In this document: piece by piece, positions 1 through 6,762 of the stretch
Layout: every line of letters begins with the position of its first letter
How positions within the stretch are numbered: position 1 is the first letter of the stretch
Source of the DNA: CAZUTK01 sp964623265
GTDB taxonomy: Bacteria; Electryoneota; B3-LCP
Length of the DNA: 13,510 nt
Reading direction: 5' to 3'
NCBI GenBank assembly: GCA_964623265.1
Contig: CAZUTK010000073.1
Coordinates: forward strand, 1 to 13,510
Made by a program: the position numbers and the translations under genes
The notes under the pieces: model-generated
What the model saw: only the letters and a program-made list of their open reading frames with translations
Databases searched by the model: none
Told to the model about the DNA's origin: nothing

Positions 1-138
1 CTTCCGCCCCTGTTTGCTCTCAGTCTTTTCATCCTCCTAAAGCGGAAAGTTCCGTGAATTGAGTAAGAAACTATTGCGAAAGAACTAAATTTTTCCTACC
101 TTATATGCTGAATCATTTTATCTGATATTTCCCACAAC

Positions 139-154
139 GCAGGGACTTCCCTGC
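139..154 (+). promoter_or_regulatory. Inverted repeat in the tig leader
   Basis: GCAGGGA and TCCCTGC form a perfect 7-base inverted repeat around CT, ending 15 bases before the tig start. As RNA it could fold into a GC-rich 6-bp stem with a 4-base loop. No T-run follows, so it is not a terminator. The only Shine-Dalgarno-like bases upstream of tig (AGGGA, 141-145) lie inside the stem and 24 bases from the ATG. It could be an operator or an RNA element; the function is unknown. I found no convincing sigma-70 promoter in positions 1-138. Confidence 0.4.
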
Positions 155-169
155 TTCCTCGCTGATCGT

Positions 170-1501
170 ATGAATGCTGATTTGCGCATCGAAAAAGAAC
201 AGTTGACCTCTTCCCGTTGGACGCTGACGGTGGAAGTGCCTTCGGAGGAAACGGAGCGGCAACTCGAAGCCGAACTCGTGAAATTTCAGCGGGACGCCAG
301 CCTGCCGGGCTTCCGCCGGGGCAAAGCGCCGCTATCGCTGATCCGCAAACGCTTCGGCAGAGCCATGGAGATGGACATCCTGCAGAAAAGGCTGCTGAAT
401 TACTACGAACAGGCTGTCAAAGAATCAGGCATCCCAGAACCGGTGGCTCCGCCGGAAATTGATATCCTGAAATTCAACCCAAACGAACCGCTCGTCTTCA
501 AGGCGACCGTGGACGTCCACCCCCCCGTCGAACTCGCGGATTACGAGGGTTTGACCGTCGTTCGGGAAAAAGCCGCCGTGAGCGATGCAGAAATTGATGA
601 GCAGATCGAACGGATGAGGGAACGGCAAGCGGTCATTCACGAGGACCCGGCACCGGCGAGCGATGAAAGCGTAGTCGAAGTGGATCTGCAGGAATTGGAC
701 AACGCTTATCTCCCGATTATCGGACGCAAACGCGACGGCGTAATCATAGACCTGGGCAGAAGTTCCGCTGAAATCCGCGAGGCGCTGCGGGGAGTCAACG
801 CCGGCGAAGTCCGTCGAGTGACCACGCAGCCAAAAGCTGCATCCCCCAGAGAAAAACCCCCGGAACCCCTGCATTTCCAGGTGACGGTCAAATCCGTCAA
901 ACGCAAGGAATTACCGGCTCTGGATGATGACTTTATCAAAAGTATTGATCCCGAACTGACGGATATGAAGGCATTGCGGGACACCGTGAGGAATTTTCTC
1001 CAGCACGAAGCAGATATGATCTCCTTCCAGCGCATGTCTCATCTCCTCGTGCATCAAGTCGTGGATCATTCGCGACTGGATGTCCCGGAAAGCATGGTGA
1101 AAGGCTATCTGGACCGCATCATCGCGGACGCCCGCCGGAGCGCGGAGAAGAACGGCGAACCCTTCGACGAAACATTGATCCGCGACCAGTACCGCGGACG
1201 CGCCGTTTGGAACTTGAAGTGGTACCTGATCCGCAAGAAAATCGCGGAAAAGGAAGAACTGACCGTCACCGAAGAGGATATCCAGAAAGAACTGGAAAGG
1301 CTCGCCGCAGCATCAGGCAAGAAGCTGAAAGCCGTACAAGCGATGTATTCAGATGAGAGAAAACGGGAGCAGCTGGAGGACGACCTGATCGAGCGCAAAG
1401 TCCTGAACCTGTTGATAACGAAAGCAAACGTCATCGAAAAGACGCTGCCCTACGAGGAGTTTTTACGAAGCGAAGAACATAACCACGTGCATAATGCATA
1501 G
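170..1501 (+). CDS. tig: Trigger factor, ribosome-associated chaperone
   Basis: This is a 443-residue protein, the usual trigger factor length. In the family it docks at the ribosome exit tunnel and shields nascent chains. The N-terminal ribosome-binding domain (about 1-125) carries the signature GFRRGKAP at 47-54, close to the classical GFRxGKxP loop that contacts L23. The middle region (about 157-248) sits where the FKBP-like peptidyl-prolyl isomerase domain belongs and ends with the familiar FQVTVKSVKRKELP (236-249). However, it lacks the G-F and PGFE-type active-site residues and the FPxxY segment, so isomerase activity is doubtful. The helical C-terminal chaperone arms (about 250-430) look intact, with the DVPESMV segment and a final EEHNHVHNA tail. 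The ATG at 170 has no Shine-Dalgarno at normal distance. clpP and clpX follow on the same strand, a common arrangement for protein quality control. Confidence 0.95.
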   Translation: MNADLRIEKEQLTSSRWTLTVEVPSEETERQLEAELVKFQRDASLPGFRRGKAPLSLIRKRFGRAMEMDILQKRLLNYYEQAVKESGIPEPVAPPEIDILKFNPNEPLVFKATVDVHPPVELADYEGLTVVREKAAVSDAEIDEQIERMRERQAVIHEDPAPASDESVVEVDLQELDNAYLPIIGRKRDGVIIDLGRSSAEIREALRGVNAGEVRRVTTQPKAASPREKPPEPLHFQVTVKSVKRKELPALDDDFIKSIDPELTDMKALRDTVRNFLQHEADMISFQRMSHLLVHQVVDHSRLDVPESMVKGYLDRIIADARRSAEKNGEPFDETLIRDQYRGRAVWNLKWYLIRKKIAEKEELTVTEEDIQKELERLAAASGKKLKAVQAMYSDERKREQLEDDLIERKVLNLLITKANVIEKTLPYEEFLRSEEHNHVHNA

Positions 1502-1598
1502 CGGTATGCGATGATGTCCTGCAGTTTTAGATAAGTTCGCAGCTCTTTGATTCAAGAGTACCCATACAATCTGCGATCTGAGGAGTATAGACATACAC

Positions 1599-1603
1599 AG
1601 GAG
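1599..1603 (+). promoter_or_regulatory. Ribosome binding site of clpP
   Basis: AGGAG lies five bases before the clpP ATG at 1609, a good Shine-Dalgarno that fixes the start. The 107-base tig-clpP gap shows no clear promoter or terminator, so co-transcription with tig is possible. Confidence 0.75.
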
Positions 1604-1608
1604 ACCCT

Positions 1609-2214
1609 ATGAGTTTGGTTCCTATGGTCATCGAGCAGACTGGCCGCGGCGAACGCGCCTTCGATATCTTCAGCCGGCTGCTCAAGGAACGCATCATCTT
1701 CATCGGAACACCGATTGACGATACCATCGCCAGCCTGGTGATCGCTCAATTGTTGTTTCTCGAAGCGGAAGACCCGGATAAAGACATCTTCCTGTACATC
1801 AATTCGCCCGGCGGGGTCGTGACGGCGGGCTTGGCGATCTACGACACCATGCAATACATCAAGCCGGACGTGGCGACCATCTGCATGGGTCAGGCAGCGT
1901 CTATGGGCGCCGTTTTGCTGGCGGCGGGAGCTCCAGGCAAACGTTCCGCTCTGCCCAACGCCCGCATCCTCATCCACCAGGTGATGGGTGGTGTCCGCGG
2001 TCAAGCCGCCGACATCGAAATCCACGCCCGCGAAATCCTGAACATCAAGCGCCGTCTGAACGAAATCCTGACGAAGCACACCGGCCAACCTCTGGAAAAG
2101 ATCGAAAAAGATACGGACCGGGATTACTTCATGAACGCCGAGGAAGCCAAAGCCTACGGCTTGATTGACGAAGTGATCTCAGAGAAGAAAGAGAAGAAGC
2201 GAGAGAAGAAGTAG
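1609..2214 (+). CDS. clpP: ATP-dependent Clp protease proteolytic subunit ClpP
   Basis: This 201-residue serine peptidase forms the two-ring degradation chamber that ClpX feeds with unfolded substrate. The catalytic triad is visible: Ser98 in GQAASMGA, His123 in RILIHQV and Asp172 in DTDRDYFM, each one residue off the E. coli mature numbering. INSPGG (64-69) provides the oxyanion-side strand. The start at 1609 has a good Shine-Dalgarno, and no long propeptide precedes the conserved core. The C-terminus ends in a lysine/glutamate run (SEKKEKKREKK), whose purine-only codons also supply the upstream region for clpX two bases later. That makes clpP-clpX a tightly coupled pair. Identification is secure. 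Confidence 0.98.
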   Translation: MSLVPMVIEQTGRGERAFDIFSRLLKERIIFIGTPIDDTIASLVIAQLLFLEAEDPDKDIFLYINSPGGVVTAGLAIYDTMQYIKPDVATICMGQAASMGAVLLAAGAPGKRSALPNARILIHQVMGGVRGQAADIEIHAREILNIKRRLNEILTKHTGQPLEKIEKDTDRDYFMNAEEAKAYGLIDEVISEKKEKKREKK

Positions 2215-2216
2215 TC

Positions 2217-3452
2217 ATGCGCGCCGACCGCTCCCAGATTTGCTCTTTTTGCGGACGCAGCTCTTCGCAGGTGCAGGTCATGGTGAATGGACCGGAAGTC
2301 AACATCTGCGACGTCTGCGTGCGGGCATCGCACCGCCTGGTCACGCAATCGCTGACGCAAAGACGACAACAGCGCATCGAAAACTTCCCCACCCCGATTG
2401 AGATCCGCCGAAAACTGGATGAGTACGTCATCGGACAGGACGAAGCGAAAAAGCGGATATCCGTCGCCGTTTACAATCACTACAAGCGCATCAACACGAT
2501 TTCCCTTTCCGACGACGTGGAATTGGATAAAGCCAACATCTTGATGATCGGTCCCACCGGCACCGGCAAGACTCTGATCGCCCAAACCCTGGCGCGCTTC
2601 CTGCAAGTTCCCTTCGCCATCGCCGACGCCACCACCCTGACGGAAGCGGGTTACGTCGGCGAAGACGTCGAAAACGTGCTGGTTCGCCTCTTGCAGGCGG
2701 CGAACTACGACGTCCCCCAAGCCGAAATCGGCATCATCTACATTGATGAAATTGATAAGATCGCCCGCAAGGACGCCAATGTATCCATCACTCGGGACGT
2801 CTCCGGAGAAGGCGTGCAGCAGGCACTGCTGAAGTTGCTGGAAGGCACTACGGCTTCCGTGCCTCCGGAAGGTGGAAGAAAACACCCAGAACAAAAACTG
2901 ATCAACATTGACACCCGCAACATCCTTTTCCTGTGCGGCGGCGCGTTCGAGAACTTGGAAAAGATCATTATGAACCGGGTGGGGGAAAAGGTGATGGGGT
3001 TCGGGGCGAAATCGCGCCGCGAGAAAAAGCCGAGCAACTTCGACTATTTGCGCCTCGTCGAGCCGGATGATCTATTGAAATTCGGTTTGATCCCCGAATT
3101 GATCGGACGCCTGCCCGTCGCCGCCGCCTTGACGGAGCTGTCCGAGGAAGCGATGAAGGCGATCCTGACGCAACCGAAAAATGCGCTGGTGAAGCAGTAC
3201 CAGAAACTGTTCGAATTGGAAGGAGTCGAGCTGATTTTTCAGGAAGAGGCGTTGCAGAGCGTGGTGACCCGCGCGCTCAAACTTAAAACCGGCGCACGAG
3301 CCTTGCGATCTGTTATGGAAGACGTCATGCTGGATCTGATGTACGAATTGCCTTCGCAAAAGAACATCAAGCGCGTGATCATCACCCGAGACGTGGTCGA
3401 AAACGGCAGCGAACCGGAAATCGAATATATCGAATCCAAAAAGCGAGCCTAA
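2217..3452 (+). CDS. clpX: Clp protease ATP-binding unfoldase subunit ClpX
   Basis: This 411-residue AAA+ unfoldase recognises tagged substrates and threads them into ClpP. The N-terminal zinc-binding domain has Cys9, Cys12, Cys31 and Cys34. The AAA+ core shows Walker A GPTGTGKT (112-119), pore loop GYVG (145-148), Walker B IIYIDEID (173-180), the RKH pore loop (221-223), an arginine-finger region LIPELIGRLPV (291-301; most homologues have PEFIGR) and a sensor-2 GARALRS. The ClpP-docking loop reads MGF (260-262) rather than the E. coli IGF. The ATG lies two bases after the clpP stop, with no spacer room, so translation is probably coupled and the Shine-Dalgarno lies in the purine-rich clpP tail codons (about 2181-2211). 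The stop codon overlaps that of the convergent nth. Confidence 0.98.
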   Translation: MRADRSQICSFCGRSSSQVQVMVNGPEVNICDVCVRASHRLVTQSLTQRRQQRIENFPTPIEIRRKLDEYVIGQDEAKKRISVAVYNHYKRINTISLSDDVELDKANILMIGPTGTGKTLIAQTLARFLQVPFAIADATTLTEAGYVGEDVENVLVRLLQAANYDVPQAEIGIIYIDEIDKIARKDANVSITRDVSGEGVQQALLKLLEGTTASVPPEGGRKHPEQKLINIDTRNILFLCGGAFENLEKIIMNRVGEKVMGFGAKSRREKKPSNFDYLRLVEPDDLLKFGLIPELIGRLPVAAALTELSEEAMKAILTQPKNALVKQYQKLFELEGVELIFQEEALQSVVTRALKLKTGARALRSVMEDVMLDLMYELPSQKNIKRVIITRDVVENGSEPEIEYIESKKRA

Positions 3453-4174
3453 CGGGGCGTGCCCGTCCGGGCGATTCGCTGCGCTTTCCCCTCCCAGAAA
3501 CATTCTTCGTAGAGAAAACAGTCCCCGCAAAGCGGATTTCTCGCCAGACAAATCGTCCTGCCGAATTGCAGGAGATTCATATGCAGACTGTACCCTTTCC
3601 CCGCCGGCACGTGAGGTTTCAGCAGCTCGAACGTCTTTTCCGCCGATGCGGTCTCCGGCACCCAGCCCAGCCTTCGGCTGATGCGATGCACGTGCGTGTC
3701 CACCGGACATAGATCCCTTCCCCACGCGATCATCAGAACCACCGCCGCGGTTTTGATCCCCACCCCCTTCTGGCTTTTCAGCAACGCCAATGCCGCTTCC
3801 GTCTCCAGGTTTTCCACTCTTTTCAAACTGATGTCGGCGAATTCCTCCCGCATCCAGGCGAGGATTTCTTTCATCCGCGCAGCCTTCTGGCGCGATAGAC
3901 CCGCGATGCGTATGGATTCCTCGATCTGCTCTGTCGGCGCCGCCAGCACATCCGACCAGCGCGGAAATCGGCGGCGCAGCTGAGCGAACGCCTTGTCGCG
4001 AAGCGCATCGTTGGTATTCTGCGAAAGCAGCGTCAACATCAATATATCCACCGGTTCGGGGGATCCTTCGCGAATTTTTTCGCCCTGTCGTTCTTCCAGC
4101 AGCAGGAGCACCGTTCGCAGACGCTCGGATAAGGATTTGCCGTTTCTATTTTGCTCTTTCACCGAATTCCACAC
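3449..4174 (-). CDS. nth: Endonuclease III-type DNA glycosylase/AP lyase
   Basis: This 241-residue HhH-GPD base-excision repair enzyme belongs to a family that removes oxidised pyrimidines and nicks abasic sites. The helix-hairpin-helix GVGIKTA (137-143) carries the catalytic lysine (Lys141), and the catalytic aspartate is Asp159 in CPVDTHVHR. The [4Fe-4S] motif C-x6-C-x2-C-x5-C is intact at Cys209, 216, 219 and 225. The hairpin has QKGVG where E. coli has LPGVG, so substrate range could differ. The frame opens with GTG at 4174, overlapping the rsmG end by 29 bases; a second GTG at 4162 is an alternative, and neither has a strong Shine-Dalgarno. It appears to be the last gene of the mnmE-mnmG-rsmG series and ends inside the clpX stop codon. 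The slot after rsmG often holds parA/parB in other bacteria. Confidence 0.92.
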   Translation of the reverse strand: MWNSVKEQNRNGKSLSERLRTVLLLLEERQGEKIREGSPEPVDILMLTLLSQNTNDALRDKAFAQLRRRFPRWSDVLAAPTEQIEESIRIAGLSRQKAARMKEILAWMREEFADISLKRVENLETEAALALLKSQKGVGIKTAAVVLMIAWGRDLCPVDTHVHRISRRLGWVPETASAEKTFELLKPHVPAGKGYSLHMNLLQFGRTICLARNPLCGDCFLYEECFWEGKAQRIARTGTPR

Positions 4175-4769
4175 AGATAAGATGCAAGGTCCTCGATATG
4201 GGATGGATCCGAACCAGGTGATTCGTGGATCGTGCGATTTCTTCCGCTTCCGCAGCCGCCGTTTTCCCCTTGAAGAAGCAACATGTTCCTCCCCCGGCGA
4301 CTAACGGCTCTATATCCGCCAGCAGTCTCATTGCGGATCCTGTTCCCCGCGTCGTAATGAGATCAAATGCCCCCTGATAACGCACCTCGCCGCGCAAATC
4401 TTCCAGCCTGCTTCGCACAGCATTAACGCTTTCCAGGTTCAGCTCGGAAATCACGTGGCGAAGAAACAGCCACTTCTTGCGATTCGGTTCGAGCAAGGTG
4501 ACTCGCAAGTCCGGCCGGGCGAACTTCATAGGAAATGCAGGAAGGCCGGCTCCGCTGCCGATGTCTAGCAATCTGGCGTCTTTCGGCACGAAGATTGCAC
4601 TAAGCGGTTCCAAGGATTGCGGAATCAAGCTTGTCAACAAGTTATCCACAGAGCGATTGGATATAAGGTTAGTTATTGAATTCCAATCACTTACGAGTCG
4701 CTGATACGCTTGGATCTGCGACTCAAATTCCGAGTTATCCACAATTTGTATTTTCAATATTTTCCGCAC
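4146..4769 (-). CDS. rsmG: 16S rRNA (guanine-N7)-methyltransferase RsmG (GidB)
   Basis: This 207-residue SAM-dependent enzyme belongs to the family that methylates N7 of G527 (E. coli numbering) in 16S rRNA. The Rossmann motif I LLDIGSGAG (67-75), followed by the second strand RVTLLEPNRKK (89-99), is the RsmG signature. The N-terminal helix YQRLVSDWNSITNL is also typical. The frame opens with GTG at 4769 and no Shine-Dalgarno is visible; TTG (codon 5) and GTG (codon 10) are alternatives. mnmG ends 40 bases upstream, so an operon is likely. Two perfect DnaA boxes fall in its first 45 codons, where GTG-GAT-AAC encodes Val-Asp-Asn at residues 10-12 and 41-43, and a third lies just upstream. Confidence 0.93.
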   Translation of the reverse strand: MRKILKIQIVDNSEFESQIQAYQRLVSDWNSITNLISNRSVDNLLTSLIPQSLEPLSAIFVPKDARLLDIGSGAGLPAFPMKFARPDLRVTLLEPNRKKWLFLRHVISELNLESVNAVRSRLEDLRGEVRYQGAFDLITTRGTGSAMRLLADIEPLVAGGGTCCFFKGKTAAAEAEEIARSTNHLVRIHPISRTLHLICVEFGERAK

Positions 4770-4804
4770 GAGTAGTACTTAACAAGCGTGATATTTTATT
4801 CACA
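4642..4804 (+). promoter_or_regulatory. Cluster of three consensus DnaA boxes at the rsmG start
   Basis: TTATCCACA at 4642-4650 and 4735-4743, and TTATTCACA at 4796-4804, all match TTATNCACA perfectly and point the same way. Two lie in the 5' coding part of rsmG and one in the mnmG-rsmG gap. The distances are 93 and 61 bases, close to whole helical turns. The flanks include AT-rich stretches (about 4743-4765 and 4791-4800). The first box is preceded by CTTGT-CA-ACAAG and shares the 13-mer ACAAGTTATCCAC with the complement of the dnaA-proximal box at 12217. It may be a DnaA-titrating or regulatory site, a remote origin module or an ancestral origin at gidA/gidB; the sequence alone cannot decide. 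Confidence 0.7.
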
Positions 4805-4809
4805 TCGAG

Positions 4810-6702
4810 TTATTTCGACCCTTGTATTTCTTCCGATATGATGCCTGCAATTCCTTCCGCTATCGCTGGATTTCGGCGCAACGCAACCATCATCACCGAC
4901 AGGTCCGACATCCTCACCCCCGGCAAACGCGAAGCCTGTCCCAGCGTCGCAGGGCGCACTCGCTGAAGAACCTGTCGCGCTTCTGCGGAAAGCGCCGTCA
5001 GCGAGTGATAATCCAGACGCTCCGGCAAACGCTGATTTTCCAGGCGTCGAAACGCCTCCACATGCGCCTGCTGGCGCGTCAGATAGCCCTCGTACTTTAT
5101 CTCAACCTCCGCCTGAAACGCCGCTTCCGGAGAGCTCGCAATCCATTGGCTCAATGCATCGGAAAGCGGAAATCGGCGCCTTAGAACCGCCAGAGATGAC
5201 TCCGGGCGGCGAAGCCATTGCGCCATGGTAAAGCTCCCCTCTTCCAGACGCACCTTTTCCCGATGCAGCAAGGCGGCGATCTCACCCTTCGCGTCGTTGT
5301 CGCGAAGGATATTTTGAAGATATTCCTCGGAACGAAGTCCTATTTTCCTTGATATGTGGTAAAGTCTGAATCGCGCGTTATCCTGCCTCAACAGCAGGCG
5401 GAATTCCGCCCTCGAAGTGAACATTCGATACGGTTCTTCCGGCACCTTCGTGATCAAATCATCAATCAGCACGCCGATGTAAGCCTGATCCCGCCTCAGC
5501 ACGATTGCATCTTCCCCCCTGAGCGAGCGTGCGGCGTTGACACCTGCCATAAACCCCTGCGCAGCGGCTTCTTCATAGCCGGAAGTTCCGTTCACCTGAC
5601 CGGCTAAATAGAGATCCGGAATCGCACGGCATTCCAATGTGGGCAGGAGCTGATCCGCAGGAAAAACATCATATTCGACGGCATAGCCGGGTCGGTTCAT
5701 CACGACTTCCTCTAAGCCAGGCACGGTGCGCAGAGCCTCGAATTGCACCTCCGCCGGCAGCGAGGTGGAAAAACCGTTGATATAATACTCGTCCGTATCC
5801 AATCCCTCCGGTTCTAAAAAAAGCTGATGCCGGTCCCGATCGGCGAAACGGACGATCTTATCTTCGATGGAAGGGCAATAGCGTGGACCCGTACCCTTGA
5901 TGCGGCCGGTATAGAGCGGCGAACGATCCAGTCCGCTGCGCAAGACTTCATGCGTTCTCGAATTGCTGTAAGTGAGGTAGCAGGGAAGCTGCGGCAAGCG
6001 CTCCTGCGGCGGCGGATCCGAAAACCAGATCGGTTCAGGGTCGCCATCTTGGCGCTCCATTCGGGAAAAATCAATGCTCTTCCCATCCAGACGCGGCGGT
6101 GTGCCGGTCTTGAATCGCAGTTTGCGCAGCCCCAGCGCCGATAATTGATCCGAAAGACCGACTGCGGGATCTTCGAAAATCCGCCCCGCCGGCTGACTCC
6201 ATTCCCCTATGTGAATCAATCCGTTCCAGAACGTCCCCCCGCAGAGGATCACTTTTTTGCCGTAATATTCATCCTGTCCGCGAGTGCGCACTCCTACGGC
6301 TCGACCCTTGTGCAGGAGGATGGATAGGACCTCGCCGGAGCCCAGTTCGAGGTTGAGCACCGTGCGAAGATAGTTCGCCATCGCATCGGTGTATTTTTTC
6401 CGATCGCACTGCGCGCGTGGTGACCATACTGCCGGTCCCTTCGAGCGATTCAGCATTCGCGTCTGGATGGAACTGCGATCGGTGATGATGCCCATAATTC
6501 CACCCAGCGCATCCATCTCGCGCACCAAATGGCCTTTCGCCAAGCCACCGATCGCGGGATTGCAGGACATGCGGGCGACATTCGCTGGATTCTGCGTTAA
6601 TAGCAGCGTGCTCAGCCCGAGCCGAGCGCACGCCGCCGCCGCTTCGCAGCCCGCATGCCCTCCGCCCACGACGATCACATCATATTGATGATTCGATGAC
6701 AT
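4810..6702 (-). CDS. mnmG: tRNA uridine-5-carboxymethylaminomethyl modification enzyme MnmG (GidA)
   Basis: This 630-residue FAD enzyme works in complex with MnmE to install the (carboxymethyl)aminomethyl group on wobble U34 of certain tRNAs, using methylene-tetrahydrofolate and NADH. The N-terminal dinucleotide fold has VVGGGHAGCEAA (11-22). The Cys47 region CNPAIGGLAKGHLVREMDALGG is conserved. The family signatures GPRYCPSIEDKIVRF (272-286, with the second catalytic cysteine at 276) and AGQVNGTSGYEEAAAQG (367-383) are intact. Residues 88-98 read KGPAVWSPRAQ rather than the proteobacterial GPAVRALRAQ, a form I associate with Bacteroidota/Chlorobi. The ATG at 6702 has AGAGG directly adjacent and AAAGA a little upstream. 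mnmE ends 60 bases upstream with a parS-like site between. Confidence 0.97.
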   Translation of the reverse strand: MSSNHQYDVIVVGGGHAGCEAAAACARLGLSTLLLTQNPANVARMSCNPAIGGLAKGHLVREMDALGGIMGIITDRSSIQTRMLNRSKGPAVWSPRAQCDRKKYTDAMANYLRTVLNLELGSGEVLSILLHKGRAVGVRTRGQDEYYGKKVILCGGTFWNGLIHIGEWSQPAGRIFEDPAVGLSDQLSALGLRKLRFKTGTPPRLDGKSIDFSRMERQDGDPEPIWFSDPPPQERLPQLPCYLTYSNSRTHEVLRSGLDRSPLYTGRIKGTGPRYCPSIEDKIVRFADRDRHQLFLEPEGLDTDEYYINGFSTSLPAEVQFEALRTVPGLEEVVMNRPGYAVEYDVFPADQLLPTLECRAIPDLYLAGQVNGTSGYEEAAAQGFMAGVNAARSLRGEDAIVLRRDQAYIGVLIDDLITKVPEEPYRMFTSRAEFRLLLRQDNARFRLYHISRKIGLRSEEYLQNILRDNDAKGEIAALLHREKVRLEEGSFTMAQWLRRPESSLAVLRRRFPLSDALSQWIASSPEAAFQAEVEIKYEGYLTRQQAHVEAFRRLENQRLPERLDYHSLTALSAEARQVLQRVRPATLGQASRLPGVRMSDLSVMMVALRRNPAIAEGIAGIISEEIQGSK

Positions 6703-6732
6703 CCTCTGTCTTTCAAATCCACAAGTACAACC

Positions 6733-6748
6733 AGTTTCACGTGAAACA
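6733..6748. promoter_or_regulatory. parS-type centromere site between mnmE and mnmG
   Basis: The 14-base perfect palindrome GTTTCACGTGAAAC (6734-6747) plus flanks matches the bacterial parS consensus TGTTTCACGTGAAACA at 15 of 16 positions. It lies in the 60-base gap between the mnmE stop and the mnmG start. ParB would bind here, spread and recruit SMC near the origin. The identical core at 8114-8127, with the same ACAGACG continuation, supports selection rather than chance. Confidence 0.9.
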
Positions 6749-6762
6749 GACGAGATTCTTCC

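Noticed and set aside
1..38. Minus-strand ATG at 32 preceded by AGGAGG (33-38), possibly a divergent gene running off the left edge
   Set aside because: The AGGAGG touches the ATG with no spacing, and only ten codons (MKRLRANRGG) are visible, so coding potential cannot be judged.
1543..1558. CTCTT/AAGAG inverted repeat between tig and clpP
   Set aside because: It is a five-base AT-leaning stem with no T-run after it and no promoter elements around it; it is compatible with chance.
3461..3472. GCCCG-TC-CGGGC hairpin just after the clpX stop, a possible terminator
   Set aside because: The stem is only five bases with a two-base loop, no T-run follows on either strand, and it lies within the coding 3' end of nth.
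2154..3725. Long minus-strand open frames opposite clpX (2154-2894 and 3072-3725)
   Set aside because: They are antisense to a fully conserved clpX or overlap nth out of frame, show no recognisable motif, and are explained by codon bias of the opposite strand.
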